Below are positions 1 to 12,950 of a stretch of 64,000 nucleotides of DNA, in pieces. A model generated the notes under the pieces. That model was not told the DNA's origin, searched no databases, and saw nothing but the letters and a program-made list of their open reading frames with translations. The position numbers were made by a program, and so were the translations under genes. The DNA comes from Prunella strophiata (Eukaryota; Chordata; Aves; Passeriformes; Prunellidae): the NCBI GenBank assembly GCA_036583965.1, contig JAZBQD010000015.1, forward strand, positions 65,874,330 to 65,938,329. Reading direction: 5' to 3'. Each line of letters begins with the position of its first letter. The stretch's first letter is position 1.

Positions 1-18
1 AGGTGGTTAATTGAAATT

Positions 19-118
19 AAAAAAAAAAAATTCAAAAAAAGAAAAAAAAGGAAAAAAAGAAAAAAAAGGAAAAAAAGAAAAAAGAAAAAAAGAAAAAAAA
101 AAGGAAAAAAAGGAAAAT
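19..118. repeat. A-rich homopurine low-complexity tract
   Basis: Runs of seven to ten A are separated by single or double G, in the pattern A(7-10)G(1-2). From position 34 to about 117 the strand contains only purines. It is simple-sequence expansion with no coding content. A long homopurine strand can adopt triplex DNA in principle, but the A-rich composition makes that weak here. Confidence 0.9.
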
Positions 119-2934
119 AACCCCTCACCATTTAATTTGTACACTGTCTAGATTTTTCTGCATAACCACTATCACCCTGCTGCTCCAGGAGCCTCGTGCT
201 TTCCTCACCATATTTCTGCATAATGCAGGTTGTGCATCTTGCTCTGACAGAAGCTGTTCATGTCCCCAGCTTTCCATGCTCACAGATGTTTCACTTCAGA
301 TCATTTCAATTTCATCATTACTTGAAAGAGGAAGCTGAGTGTTTCAGGACCCTGGTAAAGGGACGGCAGTGACTGTCCCTGGTCGTACTGCCCAGCCTCT
401 GCTCTTCAGCTCTTCTGGGAGCAGGGCTCCATTCCCATTATGTGGGCATTTGTGTTGCCCTGAAAAAAAAGTGGATGAAGTTGGCCTCTTCCTTGCATGA
501 TTGAAAATATTTTTATGTTGAGGAAATTCACAATAAACCCTAAAAACATTAATGAAGGTCCAGCTTGTTAACACAGTAGGTGACTTGCTGTAGTCAGTGG
601 CAGCATCTTTTTCTTCCAGGCAATTTGCTTGCTATGACTTTGTTCTTTATTCCCTGCTGTCTTTTAGCAAATCAAGAATAGAGTCCCAATTAATATTTGC
701 CATATTGCCTCACACTCAGCCACCAGTTAGGCTTGAAAACTCCCCATTCTTTAGGCACTCCCACTTGAAATGCACGAGATGTTATGGAGGGTGGCCAAGA
801 TGAAGGAAGTTCCTCAAAAGCTAATAGCAAAGAGAGAACAAGCAAACACTGGTTTTGGGTAAATACCTGGGAGGATGCACACCATTGTCATGGAGGCTGA
901 GGTTCACCTCTGTGTGCAGAGCTTATTGAGGACACCCCTGGCATTTGTTTCTAGTACTGGTGTCTTTGATGCTGAAAGGACAATGAAAAGATGCAAAGAC
1001 AAATAAAGCCAGAAAAAACAAGCCAAAAAAAAGAGGACAATATGCACACAAAAGACATCATCCTCCAGGAATTCAGTTATCCAAGAGAAGGTTAGGAGGT
1101 GGCTTGAACACGTTCCCTTGATAACCATTTGAGGAGCAGGCTGATAGCAGAGGACTCTTACATTCAGCACACAGTATGGTTAAGCTGTCCCCTCAGACAT
1201 GGGAAGGGATGGCTGAAGCCTGTGTCTCAGTCTGGCCTGGACTGATGGTTCACAGGAGGGCTGTGAAGCCCCAGGGGACTGCTCCTGGTTACACTGCACC
1301 TGACAGGACAGGTGTGCACCCTCCTGTAGGTCATGGCAGCAGAGGAGGGGGGTGTGTTCTGCCAGCACCAAGCTGGTTTTTGGCTGTTTCCTCTTAGATG
1401 TTGCCATCCCTTTGAGTCCCTCCACATCCAACCAAACCTGCAGCTCAGGGGATGCATTCATTGAACATTTGCTCACTGATGCTGGGTCTGTTTGCCTCTC
1501 GGTCTATAACACACAGAAGTGTGTCATATTTAATTTTGTCACACTTATGCCCACACTCCCAAATCTTGTAGCTATGGGCTGCCTGAAAAATAACAATTCC
1601 ACACCAGATGCAGGTGTTTTGCTAAGACTAATGATGAGACAAAGTGTATAAAATGGAAGAAAAGCAGGCAAGCCCTGGTCATTCAGACTTTGTTCTAGTC
1701 CTGTTATTTAATGAAAAGGTTCCTCTTTATCTGCTCAAAAATTATTTTCTGCTGCAACACTGTTCAGAAAATAATTTCTTACACTTTCTGTCTCACAGCA
1801 GGTTATATGGCTGCATTTGTTTTCAGTCTCAGTCTGATTGCAAATCTAAAATATGATTCTTTGTTCTTTTCAAATAAAGAAAAAGCCCCTCTGAGCAGAA
1901 TTTGAAGAAAGAGGTCTGTCTTCTTTTAAAGGTGATTTTGAAAGGTTTTTCAGGTTTTGAACTGTATAGGAAATGTTAGCTAGAAAGTTCCTTTTGTACT
2001 GGCTCTAGAACCTTGGCAGGAGCTTGGGGCTCCTATTAGTCTAGGCAATGAGCAATAATAATAGTGAAAATGATACTTTTGGATGTTTAAAATAGATTCT
2101 GTAACAATGTTCTGGTCAAATGTGATATAATCAAGTCTAATACAGTCTTAATTTTCAAGCTGTATAAAAATAGAGTTTTGAGATGACATGCCAGCCTGAG
2201 ATAATCTTCCTGCATTATGAGTTAAGAAATTTAGGCTTTTTTAAATGCCAGCTACTGAATTTATAATTTTATCATGGAATTTCGACCCATCAGTAGAGTA
2301 ACAAATACCAGCATGCTCCCCAAGAGCAAGGGACCTGCTAGCATGTAATTTTAGGTGCTTAAACCACCAGACATTAGAGACAGAGCTTTCCATACTTGAA
2401 ATTTAATATTTTCTAATGTATCAAAATCAGATGTTTGGGATCCCACTTAAACAACCAGAACATGCACTCCTCTGCAGAAGCTCTGTCTTCCAGGCCTGGG
2501 ACAAGTTGTGTGTTTTTGTTTAGACAGCATAGCAATTTCTGGCATGCACTTACAACAAACCCAATGCATAAAAAGTCCCAGTTATTTTCTTTCTTGGCCT
2601 AGCAGTTTCAGGTATGCTCAGCAGAGAGTTCTTTGTCTCTAAAACTCTCTATTTCTAAGGAATATGCCCCACAAAACTTTAGCATGACGAAAGAGTGCAT
2701 GAGATAGGAAAGTCAAACTATGATATAGCAACGTTCCAGATCTGGCTTAAACCAGCAAAAAGGATTTCAGTGAGTTAGCATGCTCTCACTCTGATCTAGG
2801 CTCCATGCCTGTAACAATTAGAATTTTAGATAAAGAGGGGTCACTGAAATCTGGAAGTCCAAGGATAATAAAGGATATTAACTGAAGTCAGCTGAAAGCT
2901 GCAACTCTGTCTAATAAATTCTCTATTACTAAAT

Positions 2935-2979
2935 TTTCCTTTTCTTGGTTTTTTGTTTGTTTTTTTGTTTTTTTTTTTT
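2935..2979. repeat. T-rich low-complexity tract
   Basis: A run of T blocks broken by single G residues (TTTTGTTTG-type), about 45 nt. On the opposite strand it reads as an A-rich AAAC-like tract. It may be an old retroelement tail or simple expansion; no adjoining element is recognisable. Confidence 0.8.
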
Positions 2980-5900
2980 AATACCACCACAGGGCTCAGG
3001 TCTTGGTAAGTCACATTTATAAGTAATTTTATTTTATTTATGGAACACATTCTGAGGAATATCTTGGAAGTTTGCTGCAAGGATTCCTTCCTGGCTGCCA
3101 ATACAAAGCTGCAGGTAATAAAAAGCTCCTGGCCAAATTTTCTATAAAAATAAAATGAAAGAAAAATATTCAAGTTGGGGAACTTTACATGTAAGGTACA
3201 ACTCTAATCTTAAATATTCTCCTAATCTCTCCATAATTCCTGTATTTAATTTGCTTAGCTTGCAAAAAAAGGATTAGATGTTTCCCTGCAAATAAGGATG
3301 AATTATTCACTTCTCTTCTTGCTTATAAGTTGTTCACAGACCTATATTTATGAAGTAATTTGTAGTCTCTAGCAATCTCTAGCAATCTCCTTGGTGGGAA
3401 GCCCAGTCCAATATTACTCAGCAGATTTTCTGCAGGCTTCATTGATCCACTCTTCATGCTGAGCAGGCCACGAGTAGTCACTTCCATTTCAATGTGTGGT
3501 CTCAGATTGCTGAATGGGTAATGGCTGGTTTTGATCGTGTGATAAAGGAAAACTCTTAAGGAAAGACATTTCTCATGTGCAAGTATTCTGGCTCCTACAC
3601 AAATGCAGGATTTGCAAAAAACAGCTCAAACCACTCTTAGCATACATATGCCAAAGCCCAGTCATTCAGGGGCTACTGTAGAGTAGACAGAAAGCTGCAG
3701 GGTTGAAGAATTCCCTGACTTCTCTCCCATTGTGCTCTAGTTCTGTTCTCCATTTCTGGCCAAGGAAGAAACCCAGGAGAGAAAATGGAGGCTCATTCTC
3801 TTTCTGCTTGCTTGCTCTAGAGGTTGTTGGGAAGTGATTCAGCTGAATGCTGCCATGACAATGCTCATTATCAACTTTACACAGTACACTAGCAAGTTAG
3901 TTTTCTTATGGAAAACCTTACTTCACCACTTTTTATCCGTCTCACCCACGGTCTCCGCCTGAAGGCTGTGATTCTCTCTGAAACATATCAGTTTGGTTCC
4001 CTGGCCAACTGAGAAAGTTAATTAGCTGTTTTCTTCTTTTCTGTGCTTATGTCTTTCTCTGTGACAGAGTGAACAAATCTGCAGCCAGAATTCGGATGCC
4101 TAAGTGATAACATGAGCATCACTGTGCTGCCAGTCATCCCTGCGATAATGCTTCTCCACACATAAGCAGGTTGGCCACTGAAACATTTGTTTTATTGCCT
4201 CCTTGATCCCACCCAAACCTTAAAAGCTGCAGAAGACCCTGGAAAACTGTTCTCCACAGTTTGGAGTCATGCAGAGCTCCCTGTGCACATCCCTGCCATT
4301 GCCTGGTGTTGAGGCACTCGCACTTGCACTCCCAGCCAGGGTGTGCATGGGGTTTGCTCCTTATTCCAGGAATGCTGCAGCCAGAAAGGCTGAGGAGCAG
4401 GATGAGCAGAGAGCAGGTGAGAACAGAAAGGGACTACTAGTCTGGTTCCATACTCTATTGAGGAGGAACATGAGGCACACATATTTACCACAGCTGCAGA
4501 ATTCTGGCAATTTCCAGTGAATTTGTGAAGTTACTACGTAAAAAACAGTAGTTAGCAAAGAGCTGAATGGTTTTTCAAGCCTCTGAATTTGCTCCGAATC
4601 TGAATTTGATCCCTGCCAACAAAGGGAAAATCTACCTGGTTTTAGTGTGGGATGTCATTAATATCTGAAGAGAGTTTAATAACACCAGAACATAAACTGA
4701 TCCTTAGAGATTTGTGCTGGCATATCTCTATCTGTCTAACATAACCTTCTGCCTTTCCATTCTAGGCAGGCTCTTCCTCTGTGATTTGTGAACACATCTT
4801 GCAGGGGGCCAAAAGCCCAAAAGCCCCTTTTTTCAGTGGCACTGAGCAGTCATGGTACCCAGAAGGAAAAACTACACTTGGAAAGGCTTAAATTCCAATT
4901 CCTGATTTCATGGATTATTCTGAAAGTTGTATTAGCTATTCTGCCTGAGTGGCAGCTGTTTATAAGCCTTGAGGGAGAAATATTAAATATCAATTTCTCT
5001 TTCATAAGAAAGATGATCTTATTTATCTGATCTGGGTTTTATTCTGTGTTTTTCATATGTCCTAAAGCGCCAAACATAATTTCAGTGCTCCAGAAGTGTT
5101 CTGCCTAGTGCTTTGGAATCAGCTCACCCTGCCAGGCCTGCCACACATCTGACATTTCAAGAGCATTTTGGTCTTACATGGTAATTGAGAACTCCAAAGT
5201 TCCCTAACAGAACGTGGCCCATCTTCATCCCCTGTAAAAATGATTGACTGTCCCAGTGATACTCTAGGTACTCTTCACAACATTCCAGTAGGATGTGTAG
5301 TATTCCCATGGAACAGGTCAGAAAATACAAGATTTAAAGCACAAATATACAAAATGTGTTCATATTGTGCATTCAAGCTGAACTGAGTTTTTCAGTTTCA
5401 AAGCTGTTGCATGCGTTGTCTCCATTTTTCTCAAACACATGATAGAATGAGAGAGAATGGTGTCACTAATTTGTTCACAGTTATGAACTTATTCAGTTAC
5501 AATTTACAGTGAAAACAATCTCCCAGAGAAGAACATAGGCCATAAGGAAGCTGAACGAAAAAAAAAAAAAGGGTTTGATCTGTGTTTTAAAGTTGGGCCA
5601 CTTGTATGACTGTCTTTGCTGTGCAAACACACTTGGTTTATTCTGGTTCCTGGTCCTGCCATCAGCTGAGAGAAGTAGGAGTAAGAGATGTCAGCAAGCC
5701 CCAGGCTACCCAGCAGATCAATATCTGAGTCAAGATGAGAATACAGCTCTTACCTCCTGGGGCTGTGGTTGGACACAACTGCCTCTTCTGTGTTATCAGA
5801 AAAGCCCTTTAACAGCAACTCATTTATACCAGGACACACAGATTTAATTCCTTCTTTCTTTTAAGTCCTTTCCAGTTCTCTGTCACCAAACACTGATTTA

Positions 5901-7988
5901 AAAATGGACATTTATCTTCCTTGGGCAGAGCACTCTCAGGTATTTGCAACCCTCTGAACTTGCTCTCTAACATTGGAAAATGATAATGCTGGTGAATTGA
6001 AGCCAGTGATAGACTTTTTAATAGGCAAATATTACCACCAGATTTACCTGCTGACAGTGGAGTCGATGTTAATGGCAAATGGTATGAACTAGGAGAACTT
6101 TGGGGTCTTTTAATGCTAAAAGCCTGAAGCATGTAGGTTTTTAATTTACAAGCTCCACTTACCATCTACTTATCGGGAGCCTAAGGCTTGCAAATGGGCA
6201 AAAATGGATAAAGCAGTTAAAGAGGTGCTGAAGTATTATTAGGTGTGAAGCTCTGAGTGCAAATGCTGTGTGCAATTGCTGCACTGTCTGGGCACAGAGG
6301 TGGAGGCAGTCACTGCTAGCTGGTGACAATGTGCTTAGTGGGACACCCACACCTACTTGAGCGTGTGTTATCGGGGAATAGAGGATGGCAGCCTTAGGAT
6401 TAGAAGCCAGGAGAACCCAGCAGCAATCAGGAAGCCATTCTTAATAAGATTGGGCTTATATATATTTTACATTTTGTCACTGGTTCCTCTCAGGGAGGCA
6501 AACTCAGAGCAGACACACTGGAAATATGGCTGTGCTGCACAGGGTGGCTGAAGCCTTCAGTTGCACCAGTGCTGTAAAATGTCAGGAGGGAGATACTCAC
6601 CTTTTCTGCCTCCCCTTTTCTGTCCTCCCCTTTTTCTGCCTGCCAACAGCAGGAAAATCCACTGTCTCACTCACTGGGTGTTGGTACGGTGTGCAATGAG
6701 GGGCAGATCTGTGTGCCAGATAGAACAGGTTTTGTTGTTCTGTGGTTTTGATTTTCCTGGGAGATGTGAAAGAAAAGGGGAGATGATAGTATGTGTTTAA
6801 TGGAACAGAAACTATTTGGCTTCTTACGTAAAGGACACTTTTGAAAACAGGAACATCAATGTAAGGGGGAGGCAACTTGACAAGAGGGAAGCACTTAAAG
6901 TAACGTGATTGCTTCACAGTGAACAGTGAGGTCAGGGATATGAAGAAGCCCAAACTGTGTCAGAGCTCCTCATTTCAATCTAATGAACCCCTTGATGACA
7001 GGAGCTGGAGTTCTTTGACAAAGGGGATGGACTGTTTGCAGCAAAGTGATGTTAGTGTCAGTAGTAGCACCAAGAGGTTAAAGACAGCAATTTAAGCCAC
7101 ATGGGCAAGTGTGTGTCACCTTTCTGATCAGGAGGGTATACACAAATTCCTCTTCTAGGTTCAAGTTCAACACTTTATCTTCAAACTGTCAAGGCCAAAC
7201 AGAGTTCAGTTTTACATGCTCACATGGAAGTTCACCTTTTATTCACCAGAAACATCTTGTTTCATGGCTCATAAATATTAAACTAATATAAATGTAACCT
7301 CTGTGGTCTCGGGGCTGATCACAAGTGAATGAATTTAAGAACTAAAATTTCCAAGCTGCAGTCTCTTTCCCTGTTGTTAGCACTCTGATAGAGGCTGAAC
7401 AAAAGCACCAGGACCTGTGGCCAGCTCAAATGCAGAAAGGACTCTTCCCTTCATTGCCACCTCCTCCAACCCTGACTACCCACTCAGCAATCACAGATTT
7501 TCCAGCCTGACTTTGTGAGCTTTGAAAACAATAAGAACACCAATGTTTCCAATGTGCCATTCACAAATCCGTGTCTCATATAGTGTGAGGGTATGTGGGT
7601 TTCTGTGGCACTGTGGTCACATCAGTGCTGCTGTGTCCTTCTTCACTTTGTTGTTGTGCCAGCACAGTCTAGAAGTCACCAGTAACAGAAATATCCAAGT
7701 GATTTTCTGCTGTAACTTCTGAGATTAAAAACTTGGCTGGGAAAAAAACAGAAGTCATAAGTCTATTTGCCTCACCTACTTACTGTGTGATTATCTGGAA
7801 CAGCTTGTGAAATTATTTGGAAACCTAACATATTTAGCAGGTAGGGATGAAGACTCTCTGTAAGCTCGCCAAAAGCAAACTTTAATTCTTGGTTTTGATA
7901 TCAGGGGAGAGCTATACTTCAAGTGGTCTGATGTAAGGCTTTTCTGATGTTTATATGGTGAAATACAACTCAGTCCCATATTTAAAGG

Positions 7989-8010
7989 AAAAAAAAAAAA
8001 AAAAAAAAAA
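7989..8010 (+). repeat. Poly-A tract (22 A)
   Basis: An uninterrupted run of 22 A follows TTTAAAGG. It could be the tail of a retrocopy, but no upstream coding or transposon sequence and no flanking target duplication could be identified. A plain homopolymer is the safer call. Confidence 0.85.
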
Positions 8011-8127
8011 CAGTCAGAACAAGAAAATCTCTTAGGAAAGCCTCAATGCCAATGGCCAAAAATTTAAAAGTTACCCTGACCACCCTCATTTCTCCTTTGG
8101 GTCTCTGAGAAAAGTTCTTGGATAAAG

Positions 8128-8147
8128 ATATATATATATATATATAT
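8128..8147. repeat. (AT)n microsatellite
   Basis: Ten AT units without interruption. Such dinucleotide runs are usually length-polymorphic, so this is a likely marker locus. No gene is adjacent. Confidence 0.95.
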
Positions 8148-9426
8148 GTAGTTGACTTTGAATCTCAAAAGATCAATTATTTCTGGATGCTCAGATGCTT
8201 CATGCCCTCAGCTCCTTCTGTTTCTGTCTGACATTATACAGCACCTAAGAAATGGTAGACATGCTTCTAAGTATTTCTGCCACCACATATTCAAACTAGA
8301 ATAGCTGAGTTAGCTCTAAGGCTGCTCTTACTCCTGTCACTTCCTTCTTGCCTTGCCTCTTGTGCCAAGTCCCTTCCTTAATTTTGCCTGCTCTTTGCAG
8401 AGACAGGACACAGAGCCTGCTTCTGCTTCAGGTTTCAAATAGGATGCTCATCTCATGACCAGAGAAGACCAGAAAGATGGTCTGAGTAGATGAGCAGAGG
8501 GATAGAAAGTGAAATTAGCAATAAAAAATGATTAAAAGTCCATTCTGTAAATCTGCAGTGGCATAAAAAAAAGTCCTGGCAGGGGTTGATGATGTCCTTT
8601 GCTGGAAATGGTGCCTGGGGCATTGTTATGCTCTCACACTGATGGTGACAGATGTACAAACCAGACAGGGATGGGAGTATGAGGCAGCTTTGGTCCGTCC
8701 TCCAGCCAAGCACCGAACCTCTCCAGCTGGAAAGGAAAGACCTTGTGCTGTAGTTGTGTCTCACAGAGGATGTTATCTCCTGTCAAAGAAGGTGAGTGGG
8801 GTTGAGTATCTTTCTGCAGCAGGCCATCTGCTGTGGGTGGCACAGAAATGGGGTGAGAAGGAAAAGCAGGTGTCCCAGACAAGGCGTAGGTGAATATCTT
8901 GGTACGCGAGTCACAGGCGGCCCAGCCGTCACACAGGGAGCAATCCTGAAGTCTGTGTGGAATACCCAGGCTATCAGAAGATGAGAGCCTCTCCCTGTAC
9001 TGTCCTAATGGCCTTTCAGCCTTCCTGGATGAGAATGGTACCAGGAGGCTGACATGGCTGGAAAGTCTCTTTTTCTGATAAAGCAGAAGATGAAGTCTTG
9101 ACTGCCCATATTTATTCCAGAGCTGATGGCACTTTCCACACAGAGAGTCAAAGGACTCTTGCCCTGTGTGAACACATGATGTCCCTCTTCAGTTTCCATG
9201 GCACTTAGCTGCTCTTGGCCCAAATAATTGTTCAGTTCTTGTACTGAATAGCAAATGGTTTCAGCTCAGACACTGCAGTACGACAAGGCCTGTGACAAAA
9301 CGTAACTTAGTGCTGCTGACTCAACAAAGTACTTGTGTCTCTGAGGAGCCACCATGGCTGTGGTTTGCTTTCAAAGCCTCACAGTATGCTGAGAAAAGCT
9401 CCATCAGGCTACACCTGTAATGTCAC

Positions 9427-9644
9427 TGTGGCACACAAACGACACAACGCGGACAGCAGCTCTTTGCAAGGTGTGAGAGAGCAAAAAGAGAGCGTTTATT
9501 GAATCTGACTCCATTTATAGTTTTCTGAAATCCCAGTGTCATTGGAGGGTGACAGTGCCACCTCCTCAATGCCACTGGACAACTCAACAGTCCATCAAGT
9601 TGCTCTTCCTCCATAGAGGAAGACAAAACAATAAGTTATTTACA
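9427..9644 (-). mobile_element. Solo-LTR-like endogenous retrovirus fragment, minus strand
   Basis: Read on the minus strand, this segment ends in GTGTGCCACA and so carries the terminal CA of an LTR. It can start at TGTAAATAAC, giving the TG...CA boundaries. A TATAAAT box (plus-strand 9513-9519) lies just before an AATAAA signal (plus-strand 9495-9500). Adjacent TATA and polyadenylation signals followed by a short R/U5 are typical of beta-retrovirus-like (ERVK) LTRs. The sequence resembles, from memory, passerine ERVK LTRs. No target-site duplication was found at these boundaries, so the upstream edge is uncertain and the copy may be truncated. No gag, pol or env sequence adjoins it. Confidence 0.6.
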
Positions 9645-10309
9645 AAAAGTGTGTGAGAAAGTTCTGCACAAGAATGTAAACATCAGAAGGCTTTAGTGAA
9701 ACTTAAAAAATCAGGGTGACACTGTAAACGTACCAGCATGTCTGAAAGTCAGAGGCTGCAACACATGATGATGAAATGAGCAATCCAGAACTGGAGCCCT
9801 GCACTGGACACCTGTGTGCCTGGGAAGTCCCCTGCTTCTGACAGGGGCTTCTGAGCCAGCATGCTGAGCCAGAGGAGTAGCCTGGCCTAGGGATGCACTT
9901 GTGAGGCAGTAGGAGGGTGCTTTCATCCTTCAGGAATGCCAGTGTTCTTGGGCCAGAAGCTGCTTCCCTGTGTTTTCCTTAAAAACAATGAGCAGAGGTC
10001 CTGGAGGGAAAGGTTAGAGTTGTTTCCCCAAGAGGCAAGAAGGTAAGAGTTCATTCCCTCATTTGTCTTGAAAGAACCAAATCCACACTAATTAGGAGGC
10101 GTAGACCAGAGGTGAGATGTGGCATGTGTGGGCCTGCCTCCCTCTCAGCTGAGGGCTCCTGCTTCCCAGGGCAGTGCTGAGGGGAAGATGGGCTTAGGCC
10201 ACCTGCTGTCCCTGTCTTGCTCTTGTGACTTGGTTTGAAAAGAGAGTGATGTCTGAGGGTGTGACATGAGTTAAGCATGCTCTGAAACCACCACCTCTCA
10301 GATCAGCTG
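9645..10309. other. Non-coding spacer between LTR and CR1
   Basis: Unique sequence with no open frame above about 75 codons and no recognisable element. It separates the minus-strand LTR fragment from the plus-strand CR1 copy. Confidence 0.65.
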
Positions 10310-10979
10310 TTTTGTGGATCACAGCTAAATGTCCAGTTCCCATGGGCCAGCAATGTGAACTCAGAGCCCAGAAAGCCAATGGAATCCTGGGCTGCATCCA
10401 AAGCAGCGTGGCCAGCAGGGTGAGGGAGGGGATTCTGCCCCTCTGCCCTGGTGAGACCCCACTGCAGTGCTGCATCAGCTCTGGGGTCCCCAGCACAGGA
10501 AGGACATGGACCTGTTAGAGAAGGGTGCAGAAGAGGCCACCAAAATTATTAAAGGGATGGAGCACCTCTGCTATGAGGGAAGGCTGAGAGAATTGTGATT
10601 GTTCAGCCAGGAAAAGAGAAGGCTTCAGGGTGACCTAATTCTGGCCTTCCAGTACTTGAAGGGAGCCTCCAAGAAAGGTAGAGAGAGACTACTTGTAAGA
10701 GCATCCTAGTGGCAGGACAAAGGTGAAAGGACTCAGACTAAAGAGAGTAGGTTTACATTAGACATTAGAAAAAAATTCTTTGCTGTGAGGGTCATAAGGC
10801 ACTGGGAGAGGTTGCCCAGAGACACTGTGGATGTCCCATCCCTAAAAGTGTTTATGGCAGGTTAGATGGGGCTTTGAGCAACCTGTTCTAGTGGATGGGG
10901 TCCCTGCTCATGGCAGGGGTTTGGAACTGGATGATCTTTCAGGTCCCTTCCAATTGAATCCATTCTATGATTCTATGAT
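10310..10979 (+). mobile_element. CR1 LINE, 3' end (ORF2 C-terminus plus 3' UTR)
   Basis: A 5'-truncated CR1 non-LTR retrotransposon in sense orientation. Positions 10312-10518 translate to the CR1 ORF2 C-terminal region, with the recognisable string ILGCIQSSVASRVREGIL. The frame then breaks, and the DNA continues with the expected CR1 order: the 'gaaggctgagagaat' and 'tgttcagccaggaaaagagaaggct' blocks, the 'ttagacattagaaaaaaattctttgctgtgagggt' block, and a 3' UTR ending in 'ggatgatctttcaggtccc'. The terminal octamer pair ATTCTATG ATTCTATG lies at about 10963-10978. The 5' truncation and absence of target duplication are normal for CR1. Internal stops and frameshifts show it is a dead copy. 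It diverges visibly from the CR1 sense consensus I remember. Confidence 0.95.
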
Positions 10980-12950
10980 CACAGTTGGACACAGAACAAG
11001 AGTTAAGCTCAAGGAAGGAGTATTTGCAAAAACTCAGCTCGAGACATCTGAAACACCTGAGTGAGAAAGAAATCATGCCTTGTAAGTCAGTAGTCTGGGT
11101 GCCCCCTGCCCAGATGAGGATTTTTCTAATAGCACTTTTAGATGCAATGCCATGCAGAGAACTAGTGCTTATCCAGACTTTCAGGATTACCTTGCTATGA
11201 AGCTTTCTGGTGTCTTTTGAAGCATTTGCCTTTTCTTTATCACAGAAAGTGATATTTGATGAAAGTGACGGTCCACATGATCCTTTCAATCAAAGCAGTA
11301 TGCATTACTGTTTAACGAAGCTTGTGACTTGAGGTTCTATAAAATATGCTAAGAGCCTGCATTACAAGATCCAGTAATAGAGGAATTAGCTTATAGTGTA
11401 CACAGGAGAAAAGCTTTGCTCTGAGACAATTTACAGAGGTTCTGGGAAAGAATTGGCTATAATTTTGCCCTGAAACAATGCTGCTACTTTTATAGCAATT
11501 TTTATTGGCAAGTTCATCCTCAAATGTGTTGTTTTATCATTACTTTTCTATTATTCACAGTGAAAAAATATCACCATAAAAATATTACTTGCTCCAGTAC
11601 AAAACTTGGTTACTAAGGTTACTAGATGAGATCTGTTTGGAATGATTTACAGCTCCTAAACACGTTTCCTCCCCCAATGAGCTGACTGAGAAGAAGAATC
11701 TGCCCTAATAAATTAACCATGGTAAATGCAGACTGACCTACAAATTAAGAAATACAAGGTTAAATACAAACATCGATCAAAGGCAAGGACTATAAATAGA
11801 TAATGAACTGAAGAAACAATGCCTGCAAAGCAAAAGACTCCTGGAGTTCCCAGGTTTGCTGGCAAATGCTACTTGAGTACCCTGCTCAGCAGAAGAGGAG
11901 GATACTGCTTACATGCATTCAGAGGAAATGTGCAGCAGGAAACCTTGTCACATCTACCTAGAATAATTCAAGAAAAAACAAAAAACATCCCACATGAAAC
12001 TCTGCAGGGAAGTTCTGCATAACTTCTCCAGGGCCAAGTCTGTAACCTGACACGCAGTATCACTGCCTTTACACAGATGAGAAATTGTTGCTTAGTTTGT
12101 GCATTTTCTATTGCTTGTTTTGCAGCTGGTGAGGTCCAAAGCCATATTTTACAGAAGAGCTACCTCTTATCTATCGACTTGTTGGTAGAAGCTGAAATCT
12201 TTAAAAGCAAGTACAGTCACTAACAATGAAACATGGATCATACAGGCAAACAAGCACATCCCTGTGTGGCATTACAGGTCTATTGCCTTCAGTGCAGTCA
12301 CACAGACATGCAGTGAGTGAGGATCCAGACTCATAGAAATAGGGCTCCTCCACGCATGAGTTTGGGTTTTGCACTGTTGGCATCTCTGTTTGAAAGGCAG
12401 GTCCTAACCTAAAGCTCTCACCTGAAGTGGAATTCTTTCTCTGGAGCCCTATAATACACCATCAAAGGTTTTGGGAACGCCCTGCTTCATTGAAAACATG
12501 ATCCTTGCTGGAGGTCCCTGAGCCTTCATGGTGGTAAATAATGGATAGACAGATGCCCTTAGAGACACAGGACAGGGCCTGGGGAGGTGAGGAGACTAGG
12601 AAATGTTCTCTGCTAATTAAAGTCCCGTTTTCATGTAGCTGCCTCTGGCAACTTGTACTGGTTCTTCTTCTAACTGGGGATATTGTACACAGCACTGGAA
12701 GGGATGTAGGAGCAGATTTAGAACTAGAATGTACTACTCAGATGAGAACATTGTCTTTGATAACCATGAAGGAAAAAAGCAAGATGGAAAGGATATGGTT
12801 TAATTAGGCCACCATTGTAATAACTCAGCTGGGAGTGCCACTTGGAAGTATGCTGTAGCAAACAAGAACCTTTTTTTACCCTTAAGCCTCTCTCCTTTGG
12901 AAGGCTCTGTCAGCTTTCCCACTGTCAAGGCCCTGAGGAAACAGGAGCAG
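10980..12950. other. Non-coding stretch between two CR1 fragments
   Basis: About 2 kb of AT-rich unique sequence. Open frames are at most 116 codons, with no recognisable products. No RNA gene or further transposon was recognised. Confidence 0.65.

Larger units (their letters stand above)
119..9426. other. Non-coding stretch, no gene seen
   Basis: About 9.3 kb of unique-looking, moderately AT-rich DNA. All open frames are under 120 codons and lack recognisable domains, codon periodicity or conserved motifs. Short simple repeats inside it are listed separately. A tandem 10-bp repeat (TCTCTAGCAA twice) lies near 3366-3386. A good splice-donor-like site (AAG/GTGAGT) occurs near 8790, but no matching acceptor and open exon could be paired with it. 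Nothing else is supported. Confidence 0.7.

Noticed and set aside
7700..8010. Poly-A at 7989 as the tail of a processed retrocopy
   Set aside because: No upstream protein or RNA similarity and no flanking duplication.
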